Shown here: piece after piece, positions 34,440 through 43,608 of the stretch | How positions within the stretch are numbered: position 1 is the stretch's first letter | How the letters are laid out: each line of letters starts with the position of its first letter | From: Streptomyces sp. V3I7 | GTDB taxonomy: Bacteria; Actinomycetota; Actinomycetes; Streptomycetales; Streptomycetaceae | DNA: 64,000 nucleotides | NCBI RefSeq assembly: GCF_030817495.1 | Contig: NZ_JAUSZK010000001.1 | Coordinates: 124,001 to 188,000, forward strand | Direction: 5' to 3' | The notes under the pieces: generated by a model | What the model saw: only the letters and a program-made list of their open reading frames with translations | The model's database searches: none | What the model was told of the DNA's origin: nothing | Position numbers and translations under genes: made by a program

Positions 34440-34652
34440 ATGGTGCAGCAGCAGTTCGCCGTCGGAGACCACGTGCGGTGGAACTCCGAGGCCGGATACG
34501 TCGAAGGCGTCATCACCAAGAAGCACACCAAGGACGTCGAGTTCAAGGGCTACACCCACCACTGCAGCGCGAGCGACCCGCAGTACGAGATCAAGAGCGA
34601 CAAGACCGATCACATCGCCCTGCACAAGGGGAGCGCGTTGACCAAGGTGTAG
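34440..34652 (+). CDS. DUF2945 (hypervirulence-associated TUDOR-like) small protein
   Basis: 70 residues: VGDHVRWNSEAGYVEGVITK, followed by DPQYEIKSDKTDHIALHKGS and LTKV. This is the compact SH3/Tudor-like barrel of DUF2945, often linked to DUF488 in bacteria. Partner unknown. 51 bases after the Rieske gene and 31 before the DUF488 gene, suggesting one transcript. Confidence 0.85.
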   Translation: MVQQQFAVGDHVRWNSEAGYVEGVITKKHTKDVEFKGYTHHCSASDPQYEIKSDKTDHIALHKGSALTKV

Positions 34653-34683
34653 GGCGGGTGACCCGGGGCTGCGAGGCGGCAGG

Positions 34684-35214
34684 ATGACGAACCGTATCTG
34701 TACGGTGGGGCATTCGACGCGCGACTTCGACGAGTTGCTGGAGATGCTGCGCAACAACGACATCACGTGTCTCGTCGACGTCCGCTCGTTCCCCTCGTCC
34801 CGCAAGTTCCCGCACTGGAACCAGGCGGAGCTGGTCGACGCGCTGCCGTCCGACATCGGGTACCGGTGGATCCCGAAGCTGGGCGGCCGCCGGCACACAC
34901 CCAAGGGAGTGCCGACCGAGAACGGCGCCTGGCAGGTCAAGGCCTTCCGCGACTACGCCGACTACATGGCGACCGACGAGTTCGCCGAGGGCCTGGACGA
35001 ACTGCTCGAACTGGCCGAGCACGAACGGCCGGCCATCATGTGCAGCGAGGCTGTGCCCTGGCGCTGCCACCGCAGGCTCATCACCGACGCGCTGCTCGTG
35101 GCTGGCGCGGACGTCGAGCACATCATGTCGCCGACGGTGACGAAGCCGGCGGTCCTCAACCAGAACGCGTGCGCCCACGAAGGACACCTCACCTACCCGC
35201 CGCCGCAGGCCTGA
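34684..35214 (+). CDS. DUF488 family protein
   Basis: 176 residues. Typical start ICTVGHSTRDFDELLEMLRN, LVDVRSFPSSRKFPHWN, and the conserved C-terminal IMCSEAVPWRCHRRLITDAL. The two Cys residues and Arg/His cluster suggest nucleic-acid or nucleotide chemistry but no activity is established. Its last 26 bases overlap the end of the convergent PaaX-like gene. Confidence 0.88.
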   Translation: MTNRICTVGHSTRDFDELLEMLRNNDITCLVDVRSFPSSRKFPHWNQAELVDALPSDIGYRWIPKLGGRRHTPKGVPTENGAWQVKAFRDYADYMATDEFAEGLDELLELAEHERPAIMCSEAVPWRCHRRLITDALLVAGADVEHIMSPTVTKPAVLNQNACAHEGHLTYPPPQA

Positions 35215-35599
35215 TCCGGCTGCCTCGGCGTACGGGTCCCCTACACGACCTCGACGCGACCTTGATGCAACCCGCCTTGCGCTCCCCCGTGCCGAAGTCG
35301 TAGATGCGCCGGGCTCCTTCGGTCAGCAGCCGGCGGCCCGGTCCGGTCAGCGCCCAGCGCACCCGGCGGCCTTTGCGCTCGGAGGCCGGCCGGCCCTCCT
35401 TCGCCGTGCGGGCGAGCGCCTGGCAGGCGGACTTCTCCTCGACGCCGAACAGGGCCAGCGCGTCGACCAGCGCGGACGTCCATACGGGGGTGCCCTTGGG
35501 CAGGACGTACTCGCCGAGCAGGGTCATCAGCAGCGACCGCGCGCTGACCTCGCCGACCTCCCGGCGCCTGCTCAGCGCGGGCCCTGTGTCCTCCGCCAT
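35189..35599 (-). pseudogene. PaaX-family regulator, C-terminally truncated
   Basis: 136 residues; GGAAGGACG before ATG 35599. The N-terminal winged helix of PaaX is intact: ARSLLMTLLGEYVLPKGTPV, FGVEEKSACQALARTA, RRVRWALTGPGRRLLTEGAR and RIYDFG. Normal PaaX proteins (~260-300 residues) continue into a ligand-binding and a C-terminal domain; here the frame runs into unrelated basic sequence and stops inside the DUF488 gene. It may still make a DNA-binding stub. The 200 bases upstream hold only the start region of the AI-2E gene. Confidence 0.6.
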
Positions 35600-35799
35600 G
35601 GGTCGTCCTTCCCCCCCGGATCCCTCACGCAGCACGCACCGTAGACAAGGCAATCGCGTCCCGCCCCACTTTTGTAGACCCCCGGCCGCGCACGGGCGCT
35701 CACTCGTTCAGCGCGTTGCAGCCGGTACGCCGCCCCGCTTGCCCATACCGTGCTTAGACGTGACTGGCCGTGAGGCCGTGAGGGACGGAGACGGGCGAC

Positions 35800-36999
35800 G
35801 TGGTGGGCAAAGGGGGCGATCCGGCGGAGGGGCGGGTGGGTGGGCGACGGCCGGGCGGTGCGGTCCTCGGCAGCCGGCCGGGGCGTCCGGTACGGATCCC
35901 GTCGACCAGCCGCTCGCAGCGTGACGCGGCGCGCGCCCTGGTCTCCGCGGCCACGGTGGCGGAGCGGACGGTGCCGTGGCTGCGCGTCGCCGCGGCCTAC
36001 GCGTGGCGGCTCATCCTCGTCGGCGTCGTCGTCTACGGCATCTTCGCCATCCTCGGCCGCTTCCATCTCATCGCCGTGGCGCTGTTCCTGGCGCTCGTCA
36101 TCACCTCGGTGCTGCACCCGGTCGCCGACGTGCTGGACCGGGTGATGCCGCGCTCGCTGAGCGTCGCCGTCGCGCTCGTGGGCAGCATCGTGCTCCTGCT
36201 GGGGCTGCTCGCTCTCGTGGGCAACGTGGTGGCGGGCGAGACGGCGCAACTGGCGAGCCAGTTCCGCGGCGGCATCCACCGGATCGAGCTGTGGCTGCAG
36301 AATCCGCCGTTCCGGCTCAGCCCCGGCAAACTGTCCGATCTGCAGCGCCAGGTGACGGACTATCTCGGCAGGCACCGGGCGAACCTGCTCAGCAGCGCCC
36401 TCAGCGGTCTCGGCAGGGCCATCGAGCTGATCACCGGTGCCGTGCTCGCGCTCTTCTCGTCCGTCTTCTTCATCCACTCCGGCGAGCGCCTGTGGGACTG
36501 GGTGAGCGAGGAACTGCTGCCCAAGCGGGCCGCGCCGGTCTGGGACCGGGCGGGACGGGTGGCCTGGAACACGTTCGCCGGGTACACCCGGGGCATCATC
36601 ATCGTGGCCGCCACCAACGCCGTGCTCGTGGGTGTCGCCCTGCTCGCGCTGCGGGTGCCGCTCGCGCTCCCGCTGGCGCTGCTGGAGTTCTTCGCCGCGT
36701 TCATCCCGCTGGTGGGCTCACCGGTGGCCCTCGCGGTGGCCACGGTGGTCGCCCTCGCCGGGCGGGGTCCGCTGACGGCCGCCGCCGTGATCGTGCTCAT
36801 CATCGTCATCGGCCAGATCGAGGGGCATGTGCTGCACCCGCTCGTGATGAGCTGGGCTGTGCGGCTCCACCCGCTCGTCGTCGCCCTGTCCGTCATCGCG
36901 GGCAGCATCGTGGCCGGTGTCATCGGCGCCGTGGTGGCGGTGCCCTTCGTCTCCGTCGCCTGGGCGGTGCTGCGCACCCTGCGCACAGCACCGACGTGA
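35800..36999 (+). CDS. AI-2E family (PerM/TqsA-like) transporter
   Basis: 399 residues from GTG 35800. A hydrophilic Arg/Gly-rich N-terminus (~60 residues) precedes eight or so membrane segments in the UPF0118 pattern: two N-terminal helices, a soluble stretch (LASQFRGGIHRIELWLQNPP, RQVTDYLGRHRANLLSSALS), then the C-terminal set with PLVGSPVALAVATVVALAGR, GQIEGHVLHPLVMSWAVRLH and PLVVALSVIAGSIVAGVIGA. Export of small signals or ions is assigned to relatives; here it is unspecified. Convergent with the end of the Dap operon, 29 bases apart. Confidence 0.85.
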   Translation: MVGKGGDPAEGRVGGRRPGGAVLGSRPGRPVRIPSTSRSQRDAARALVSAATVAERTVPWLRVAAAYAWRLILVGVVVYGIFAILGRFHLIAVALFLALVITSVLHPVADVLDRVMPRSLSVAVALVGSIVLLLGLLALVGNVVAGETAQLASQFRGGIHRIELWLQNPPFRLSPGKLSDLQRQVTDYLGRHRANLLSSALSGLGRAIELITGAVLALFSSVFFIHSGERLWDWVSEELLPKRAAPVWDRAGRVAWNTFAGYTRGIIIVAATNAVLVGVALLALRVPLALPLALLEFFAAFIPLVGSPVALAVATVVALAGRGPLTAAAVIVLIIVIGQIEGHVLHPLVMSWAVRLHPLVVALSVIAGSIVAGVIGAVVAVPFVSVAWAVLRTLRTAPT

Positions 37000-37028
37000 C
37001 ACCACGCGTCCGGCTGCGTACGCCGTCC

Positions 37029-38123
37029 CTACGACCGCCGCTGGCGGCTGGACGCCCGCGTCACGGACTCGGCCTCGTCGGGGACGACGGGCAGCTGACC
37101 GGCGCCGGCGTCCGTGTCCATGTCCGTGCCCGTGTCCGTGCCCGTGTCGAGGAGGACGCCGGTGTCCGGGGCGAGGATGTGGTCGCCGTACAGGTCCTGG
37201 AGCCAGTTGACCTGGTAGATGGTGTCGAGGTAGCGCTCGCCGAGGTCGGGGGCGATGGCCACCGCGGTGAGCGCGTCGGAGTCGGACTGCCGCTCCAGCC
37301 AGTCCATCGCCCCGCTGACGACCGTGCCGGTGGAGCCGCCGAACAGGAAGCCGCGGCGGGCCAGCCGGTGGCAGGTGCGGATGGTGTCCGCCTCCTCGAC
37401 CCGGACCACCTCGTCGACGTACGACTCGTCGAGGAGCGGCGGGCGCATGCTCATGCCGAGGCCGGGGATCATCCGGCGTCCCGGCGGCCCGCCGAAGGCC
37501 ACCGAGCCCACGCTGTCCACGGCGACGATCCGCACCGGCCGGTGCCACTCGCGGAAGTAGCGCGCGCAGCCCATCAGGGTGCCGGTGGTGCCGGCCCCGA
37601 TGAACAGCACGTCCAGGCGCGGGAACTGGACCGCGATCTCCGGGGCCGTCGTGCGGTAGTGGGCCCGCCAGTTGCCGGCGTTGGTGTACTGGCTGAGCCA
37701 CACGTAGCGGTCGTCGGAGGCGCACAGCGAGCGGACGTAGTCGATCCGCTTGCCGAGGAAGCCGCCGTTGGCGTCCAGGTCGGCGATGATGTGCACCTCG
37801 CTGCCCAGCGCCTCCATCAGCAGCCGGGTCGAGAGGTTGCAGCGTGAGTCCGTGACGCACAGGAACCGGTAGCCCTTGCTCGCGGCGATCATGCTCAGGG
37901 CCACACCCAGGTTTCCCGAGGAGGACTCGACCAGGATCGAGTCCGGTGTCAGGGTTCCGTCGCGCTCGGCGGTCTCCACCATCTCGGTCGCGGCCTTCAA
38001 CTTGATGGAGCCGGCGAAGTTGAAACCCTCGCACTTCAAGTAGAGACGGCGCCCGAAGATCGGGTGGAGGTCGACGTAGAGCCGGCTCTCGTTGAACGCA
38101 TGGGGGGTGGATATGACGGGCAC
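37029..38123 (-). CDS. sbnA: SbnA-like PLP synthase (L-Dap pathway, first step), last gene of the Dap/Pls operon
   Basis: 364 residues; AGGAGG five bases before GTG 38123. Fold type II PLP enzyme: A-G-S-I-K41-L-K (Schiff-base lysine), SSSGNLG (68-73, substrate loop) and FIGAGTTGTLMGC (phosphate grip). Lengths and motifs match SbnA and VioB-type enzymes, which join O-phospho-L-serine to L-glutamate giving N-(1-amino-1-carboxy-2-ethyl)-glutamate. Located 32 bases after the SbnB-like gene, the natural partner. The C-terminus carries a TDTGTDTGTDMDTD-like tail from a hexamer repeat. Cysteine synthase activity is the alternative but less likely in this context. Confidence 0.82.
   Translation of the reverse strand: MPVISTPHAFNESRLYVDLHPIFGRRLYLKCEGFNFAGSIKLKAATEMVETAERDGTLTPDSILVESSSGNLGVALSMIAASKGYRFLCVTDSRCNLSTRLLMEALGSEVHIIADLDANGGFLGKRIDYVRSLCASDDRYVWLSQYTNAGNWRAHYRTTAPEIAVQFPRLDVLFIGAGTTGTLMGCARYFREWHRPVRIVAVDSVGSVAFGGPPGRRMIPGLGMSMRPPLLDESYVDEVVRVEEADTIRTCHRLARRGFLFGGSTGTVVSGAMDWLERQSDSDALTAVAIAPDLGERYLDTIYQVNWLQDLYGDHILAPDTGVLLDTGTDTGTDMDTDAGAGQLPVVPDEAESVTRASSRQRRS
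37105..37150 (-). repeat. (GTGTCC/GTGCCC) hexamer repeat in the sbnA-like 3' end
   Basis: About seven tandem hexamers encode the T-G-T-D repeated tail downstream of the enzyme core. Probably neutral length-variable sequence. Confidence 0.55.
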
Positions 38124-38155
38124 GGGGGCCTCCTGATACCAAGGCTGGGGGGACG

Positions 38156-39226
38156 TCAGCCGTACCGGCGCAGGTCGTGGAAGAAGTCGTCGATGAGGTG
38201 GAGCTGTCCCGCCCGTGCCGCTTCGTCGTAGACGTACTTGCCGACGGCGAGGTCGAGGACGCCGAGCCCGAAGGGCGAGAAGATCACCGTCCGCTCGTCC
38301 GGGACGCTCGCCCGTCCGGTCATGACGTCGTCGAGCGTGCCGTCGAGGAACGCGCGGCCGCCGGTGAGCTGTTCGGCCAGGTGCGGGGAGGTGTCGGCCT
38401 TGAGGCAGTGCTCGACGTCGTCGACGAAGTTGGCCGAGTCGAGCAGGATCTCGGGGGCGAGGTCCCGCAGGGACACGTGCAGGACCAGTGGGTGGTGGTC
38501 GAACCACGCCGGGTCGGTGACGTGCGGCTTGCCCGCGACGGTGGCGAAGACCACCAGGTCACTGGAGCGGATCAGGTCCTCGGCGCTGTCGTGGACGACG
38601 ATCTGTCCCGCGGCCCCGGACTGCTCCAGGTAGCCGGAGAAGCCGGCGGCGGACTCGGCGGAGACGTCGTGCACGCCGACCGTGTCGAACGTCCAGCCGG
38701 TGCCGGCCAGGAAGGTGTGGATGTAGCGGGCGATCAGGCCCGTGCCGAAGAAGCCGACGCGGGTGGGCCGGGTCCGGTTCCGGCTCAGCCGGTCCGCGGC
38801 CAGCGCGGCCGACGCCGCGGTCCTGGTCGCGCTGATGATGGAGCTCTCCAGGCAGGCGAACGGGTAGCCGGTGCCCGGATCGTTGAGGATGAGGACCGCG
38901 GAGGCGCGGGGCAGGCCGTCGGCCACGTTGTCCGGGAAGCTGGAGATCCACTTCAGTCCGTCCACGTGGACCGACCCGCCGATGGAGGCCGGCAGGGCGA
39001 TGATCCGCGAGGTCGGACGGTCGGGGAACCGCAGGAAGTACGACGGCGGGTTGACCGAGTCCCCGGCGCCGTGCAGCCGGTAGGTGGCCTCGACCAGCTC
39101 CACGAGCTGCTTCTCGCGCCCGCGGAGCGCGTCCTGCACCTGGGCGCCGGAGATCACCGCGAAGCCCGGCACCGGGGAGTGGGAGGTCGTGGCCCGCCCG
39201 CCTGCGGGTGACAGGAGATCGCTCAT
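38156..39226 (-). CDS. sbnB: SbnB-like NAD-dependent dehydrogenase (L-Dap pathway, second step)
   Basis: 356 residues. Ornithine-cyclodeaminase/mu-crystallin fold: substrate domain with YFLRFPDRPTSRIIALPASI and HVDGLKWISSFPDN, Rossmann motif VGFFGTGLIARYI (157-169), and C-terminal HVSLRDLAPEILLDSANFVD. SbnB oxidatively splits the SbnA product into L-2,3-diaminopropionate and 2-oxoglutarate. The ATG overlaps the oxygenase stop (ATGA, 39223-39226), so it is translationally coupled. With the SbnA-like gene, it strongly supports a Dap supply module. Confidence 0.85.
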   Translation of the reverse strand: MSDLLSPAGGRATTSHSPVPGFAVISGAQVQDALRGREKQLVELVEATYRLHGAGDSVNPPSYFLRFPDRPTSRIIALPASIGGSVHVDGLKWISSFPDNVADGLPRASAVLILNDPGTGYPFACLESSIISATRTAASAALAADRLSRNRTRPTRVGFFGTGLIARYIHTFLAGTGWTFDTVGVHDVSAESAAGFSGYLEQSGAAGQIVVHDSAEDLIRSSDLVVFATVAGKPHVTDPAWFDHHPLVLHVSLRDLAPEILLDSANFVDDVEHCLKADTSPHLAEQLTGGRAFLDGTLDDVMTGRASVPDERTVIFSPFGLGVLDLAVGKYVYDEAARAGQLHLIDDFFHDLRRYG

Positions 39227-40227
39227 CGTCGGCTCGCCTCCGCAGGCGGGCAGCAGTCGGCCGTGTTCAGGGGCTCGGCCATGGCGACGATCACCTGGCG
39301 GTCCCCGGTGTACGGCTCCCTGCTGTGGGCGGTGCGGATGTTGTCGACGAGCATCAGGTCGCCGGCCTGCCAGGGCTCGCGGCGGGTGTGCTCCTCGTAG
39401 GTGGCGTTGAGCAGCTGGACGACGTCCTCACCGATCGGGGTGCCATCGCCGTAGCGGGTGTTGAACGGCAGGCCGTCCTCGCCGTACTCGTCCACCAGGT
39501 ACTCGCGGACCTCGGGGGCGAGCGTCCACTGGTTGAGGAACGCGACCTGGTTGAACCAGCAGGGCCGGCCGGTGACCGGGTGCGGCAGGACGGCGCTGCG
39601 GCGCTGCCGGGTGCGCAGGGACCCGTCGGGCTGCCAGGTGAAGTCGATGGCGTTCTCGCGGCAGTAGCGCTCGATGGCGGCGGGGTCGTCGGTGCCGAAC
39701 GACTCCTCCAGGGAGGCCCCGATCTCGTCGTTGTAGCTGCGGGTCAGCAGCCAGCCCTCGCGCGCGAAGCGCTCGGTCAGCTCGGCGGGCAGCGCGCGGA
39801 GCACCTGTTCCGCGTCGGCGACCGCCGTGGCGCCGCCATCGTCGGGCGCGGTCAGACACGCGAACAGCATGAGGCCGGGCACCTCGAGGGTGTAGCTCAG
39901 CTCGTGGTGCATGCACATCGGCTGGTTGGCCGGCCAGGTGGTCGACGAGTACAGCCCCGGCCCGTGGCTCTCGCGGGGCGCGAACGCCTCCCGCTCGGCC
40001 ATCAGAGCATCGGTGAGCGCCGCGAAGACGGCTCCGGCCTGGGCGGTGTCGCGCAGTTCCAGGCCGCGGACGAGCAGCGCGCCGCGCTCGGCGACCTGGG
40101 CGCGCAGGGCCTCGCGGTGCTTCTCCGCCCAACTCGCCGCATCACCGGGAGACTCGACGTGCACGACCGGGGGACGGTCCGGCCGGAGCTCCACGTCGAG
40201 CGGAGGTGCCAGGGACGAGGACGACAT
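39223..40227 (-). CDS. SyrP-like Fe(II)/2-oxoglutarate-dependent oxygenase (TauD/TfdA)
   Basis: 334 residues; AAAGGAA before ATG 40227. Facial triad: H107-x-E109 in M-C-M-H-H-E-L-S-Y and distal His301 in N-I-R-T-A-H-S-R-E-P, with the 2-oxoglutarate-binding Arg a few residues on (R-Q-V-I-V-A-M). The HxE (rather than HxD) triad and the long insertion HPVTGRPCWFNQVAFLNQW are typical of SyrP-type beta-hydroxylases that act on carrier-bound amino acids in NRPS pathways. Its place between the NRPS and the Dap genes suggests it hydroxylates the bound or free amino acid. Confidence 0.85.
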   Translation of the reverse strand: MSSSSLAPPLDVELRPDRPPVVHVESPGDAASWAEKHREALRAQVAERGALLVRGLELRDTAQAGAVFAALTDALMAEREAFAPRESHGPGLYSSTTWPANQPMCMHHELSYTLEVPGLMLFACLTAPDDGGATAVADAEQVLRALPAELTERFAREGWLLTRSYNDEIGASLEESFGTDDPAAIERYCRENAIDFTWQPDGSLRTRQRRSAVLPHPVTGRPCWFNQVAFLNQWTLAPEVREYLVDEYGEDGLPFNTRYGDGTPIGEDVVQLLNATYEEHTRREPWQAGDLMLVDNIRTAHSREPYTGDRQVIVAMAEPLNTADCCPPAEASRR

Positions 40228-40298
40228 CTCGGTTCCTTTCGGTCGCTGCGCCGGAGCAGCGGACTGCTCCGCCGGAGGGCGGGGTGGGGTCGGTTCGT

Positions 40299-43200
40299 TC
40301 AGGAGGACGCCAGCGGTTCGGTGGCGCCGAGAGGTTCGACGGCGGCGAGGACGGCCCGTGCGGCTTCGGCGGGGCGCGTGCGCAGGAAGTGGTGGCCGCC
40401 GTCGGGGAGTTCGTGCAGCTCCACCTGGTCGGCGAACAGCCGCCAGTCGCGGTGGCGTTCGGCGTAGCCGGACGTGTGGGGGTCGTCGGCAGCGGCGATC
40501 ACCGTGACCGGCGCGGTCAGCCGTACCGCGGGCGGAGTGTGCAGGGCGTCGCGGAAGTAGCGGTGCGCCAGGACGCAGTCGTGCCGGTAGGCGGCGCCGA
40601 CGTGCTCGGCGTGCTGGGCGTTGAGTTCCGCGAGTTCGGTGTAGCCGCTGTCGGCGGTGAGCCGGGTCGCGATGTCGGCGTCGCTGCGGCCGGTCAGCTC
40701 GGTGAGCGCGGCGTCCCGGTCGGCGGCGGTGCCGAGCAGCTGGGCGGCGAGGAACAACCGGGTGACGTGCACGCCGAGTTGCTCGAGTTTCCGGGCCGTG
40801 GCCACGGCGGGCGCGCACCCCGAGGAGTGGCCCCACACCATGACCCCGGTCAGGCCACGTGCGGTGATCTCGGCGGTGACCTGCTCCACGACCTGCTCGA
40901 TCGACGCGAACGGCTCGTTGCGCGTGGCGAGGTCGTGTCCGGGCAGGTCCACGGCGTACACCGCGATGCCGCTGTCCGCCAACGCGCTGGCCATCGGCTG
41001 GTAGTTGACCGCGTTGCCGCCCGCGTAGGGGAAGCAGACCAGGGCGCGCTCGGCGGCGGCGCCGGTGTCCGACAGCGGCTGGAGCAGCTCGGGGCGCTGC
41101 CGGGCGCTGCCGTCGAGGAGTTCGGCGAGGTCGGCGAGGACGGGGTGCCGGGTGATGTCCTTCAGGGACACGGCGCGGTCCAGGGCGATGGTGAGCTTCA
41201 CCGCGGTCAGGGAGGTGCCGCCGCGCTCGAAGAAGTGGTCGTGCCGGCCGATGCGGTGCTCGGGGATGCCGAGCAACTCGGCCCAGACGGCGGCCAGTCG
41301 GCGCTCGCCCGGAGTGAGCGGTGTGCCGTCGGACGTGCCGGCGGTGTCCTGCTCGGGTGGCGGCGTCCGCTGGGCCTGTGCGGTCAGGGCCTTGCGGTCG
41401 ATCTTGCCGTTGGCGGTCAGCGGCAGGTCGTCCTGCCAGTGGAAGGCCGAGGGGACCATGTAGGCGGGCAGGACGGCGGCGAGCGCGTCGTGCAGCTCGT
41501 CCGCCTGCTTGCGGTCGCCGCTGTAGAAGGCGACGAGGTGCTTGTTGTCGCCGGCCTGCTCGGCGATGACGACCGCGGCGTCGCGTACGCCGTCCACGCG
41601 CAGCAGGGTGTTCTCGATCTCGCCGGTCTCGATGCGGAAGCCGCGGATCTTGACCTGGTTGTCCCGGCGGCCGAGGAACTCCAGCTTGCCGCCGGGGTGC
41701 CAGCGTCCCCAGTCGCCGCCGAGGTAGAGCCGTTCGCCGGGCCGGTAGGGGTCCTCGCGGTACGCCTCGCGGGTGCGTTCGGGGTCGTTGACGTAGCCCC
41801 GCCCGACGCAGACGCCGGAGAAGGCGATCAGACCGGGGGCGCCCAGCGGGACCAGGGCCAGTTGTTCGTCGACGACGTACACGCGCACGTTGCCTACGGC
41901 CCGGCCGAGCAGGACGCGTTCGGGCACCGCGTCCATGACCTCGTGGTTGGTGTCGTCCGACGTCTCGGTCAGGCCGTAGGCGTTGACCAGCTTGATGCCG
42001 GGCTGGATCGCGAACCAGCGCTGGACCAGCTCCCGTTTGAGCGCCTCGCCGGTGACGGACACGCAGCGCAGGTCGGGCAGGTCGCGGGGGTGCTTCTCCA
42101 GGTAGGAGACCACCACCTCCAGATAGGAGGGGACGACCTGGACGACGCCGGCCCGTTCGCGTACGAGCGTGTCGACGAACCGCTCCACGTCGGTGATGAC
42201 GTCCTGCGCGATCAGGAGGGTGCGCCCGCCGACCAGCAGCGCGGAGATCAGCTGCCACAGGGAGATGTCGAAGCACTGCGGGGCCGTCTGCGCCACCACG
42301 GTCCCCCGGGTGATGCCCAGGTCGTCGATCTTGGCGTGGAGGTGGTTGAGCATGCCCGCGTGCTCGCACATGGCGCCCTTGGGCGCGCCGGTGGAGCCGG
42401 AGGTGAAGTAGATGTAGGCGAGCTGGTCGGCGCCGACCCGCACCCCGACGTCGCCGTCCGCGTGCTGCTCCGCGTACGCCTCGCCGATCAGGACCCGGCG
42501 CGTCTGGGGCAGGGCGTCGAGGGCCTGGTCGAGGGTGTCGGTGCTGCCGGGTTCGCTCAGCACGACGCGGCATCCGGCCCGCGACAACGTTGCCTCGATG
42601 CGGCCCGCGGGGAAGTGCGGTTCGATCGGCAGGTAGACGGCGCCCGCCTTGAGGACGGCGAGCGTCGCGGCCAGCCAGTCGAGGCCGCGTTCGGTGACCA
42701 CGGCGACGACGTCCTCGCGGCCGACGCCCCGCTCCAGCAGCGCCCGCGCCAACCGGTTGGCGCGCGCGTTGAGTTCCTGGTACGTCCACTGCCGCGTGCC
42801 GTGCACCGCGGCGAGGGCCTGCGGGTGCTCGCGTACCCGCTGCTCGAACAGCTCGTGCGCCCGCACCGGGGGCAGTGCCCGGTGGGGACCGGCGAGCCCT
42901 TCGAGCTGTTCGCGCACCTCGTCGGCCGAGAGCAGGCTCTGCCGGGAGTGGTCGGCGTCGACGTCGGCCGCCATCGAGCGCAGCGCGGCCACGTGGTAGC
43001 CGCCGATGCGGGCCACGCACTCGGCGTCCAGCACCTGCCTGCGGTAGCGCAGCCGCATCACCAGCCGGCCGCCACCGTCGCTCCAGCCCACGCCGAGCGC
43101 GGCGTCGTCGACGAGCCCGCGCTCGTTGCCGGCCGGGTCGAACTCGATCTCGTACGAGGGCCCCGACACGCCCAGTTCGCGGCGCAGTTCGTCCACCGGG

Positions 43201-43595
43201 CACTCCTGGTGCTCCAGCAGCTCGGACTCGACGCGGTCGGCCTCGGCGACCAGCGCGCGCCAGGAGCCCGGTTCGACGGTGAGCCGGCAGGGCAACGGGC
43301 GGCTGCGGCTCCCGGCGGCGTAACCGGTGACGACCTCCTGCTCGCCGGAGAGCGCGGCCAGCACCCTGGCGTGGGCGGCCAGCAGCACGGAGCTCACGGG
43401 TACCCGCAACTCCCGTGCCAGTTCGCGTACTTCGCCCGCGACGTCGTCCGGCACGGCCGCCTCGTACTCGGCCACGCGGGGCACTCCGGCCGCTGCCGCC
43501 ACCGGCTCGCGCACCCACCGTGGCGCCGCGGTGAACCCGCCGGCGGTCAGCACACGGCCCCAGAACTCCCGGTCCGCTTCCACACGCGCTCCCAT
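40299..43595 (-). CDS. NRPS: partial condensation - adenylation - carrier - thioesterase
   Basis: 1098 residues; GAGGAGG before ATG 43595. Residues ~1-230 match only the second half of a condensation domain (no HHxxxDG). Adenylation ~245-745: TSGSTGAPKG (398-407), F-D443-I-S-L-W447, NAYGLTETSDD (538-548), GDWGRWHPGG, K731. Reading the specificity positions by eye gives D-I-W-Q-S-T-A-D-D-K; the two Asp at the 330/331 sites could hold an extra amine, consistent with Dap. Carrier Ser795 in G-G-T-S-L. Thioesterase ~845-1090, nucleophile Ser924 in G-H-S-S-G. Second gene of the operon, 13 bases after the Pls-like gene. Confidence 0.88.
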   Translation of the reverse strand: MGARVEADREFWGRVLTAGGFTAAPRWVREPVAAAAGVPRVAEYEAAVPDDVAGEVRELARELRVPVSSVLLAAHARVLAALSGEQEVVTGYAAGSRSRPLPCRLTVEPGSWRALVAEADRVESELLEHQECPVDELRRELGVSGPSYEIEFDPAGNERGLVDDAALGVGWSDGGGRLVMRLRYRRQVLDAECVARIGGYHVAALRSMAADVDADHSRQSLLSADEVREQLEGLAGPHRALPPVRAHELFEQRVREHPQALAAVHGTRQWTYQELNARANRLARALLERGVGREDVVAVVTERGLDWLAATLAVLKAGAVYLPIEPHFPAGRIEATLSRAGCRVVLSEPGSTDTLDQALDALPQTRRVLIGEAYAEQHADGDVGVRVGADQLAYIYFTSGSTGAPKGAMCEHAGMLNHLHAKIDDLGITRGTVVAQTAPQCFDISLWQLISALLVGGRTLLIAQDVITDVERFVDTLVRERAGVVQVVPSYLEVVVSYLEKHPRDLPDLRCVSVTGEALKRELVQRWFAIQPGIKLVNAYGLTETSDDTNHEVMDAVPERVLLGRAVGNVRVYVVDEQLALVPLGAPGLIAFSGVCVGRGYVNDPERTREAYREDPYRPGERLYLGGDWGRWHPGGKLEFLGRRDNQVKIRGFRIETGEIENTLLRVDGVRDAAVVIAEQAGDNKHLVAFYSGDRKQADELHDALAAVLPAYMVPSAFHWQDDLPLTANGKIDRKALTAQAQRTPPPEQDTAGTSDGTPLTPGERRLAAVWAELLGIPEHRIGRHDHFFERGGTSLTAVKLTIALDRAVSLKDITRHPVLADLAELLDGSARQRPELLQPLSDTGAAAERALVCFPYAGGNAVNYQPMASALADSGIAVYAVDLPGHDLATRNEPFASIEQVVEQVTAEITARGLTGVMVWGHSSGCAPAVATARKLEQLGVHVTRLFLAAQLLGTAADRDAALTELTGRSDADIATRLTADSGYTELAELNAQHAEHVGAAYRHDCVLAHRYFRDALHTPPAVRLTAPVTVIAAADDPHTSGYAERHRDWRLFADQVELHELPDGGHHFLRTRPAEAARAVLAAVEPLGATEPLASS

Positions 43596-43608
43596 CGAAT
43601 GGCCCTCC

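Noticed and set aside
37029..39226. Staphyloferrin-type siderophore locus
   Set aside because: The sbnA/sbnB-like genes suggested it, but no NIS synthetase (IucA/IucC type), siderophore exporter or uptake gene is present, and Dap here feeds NRPS and Pls-like genes.
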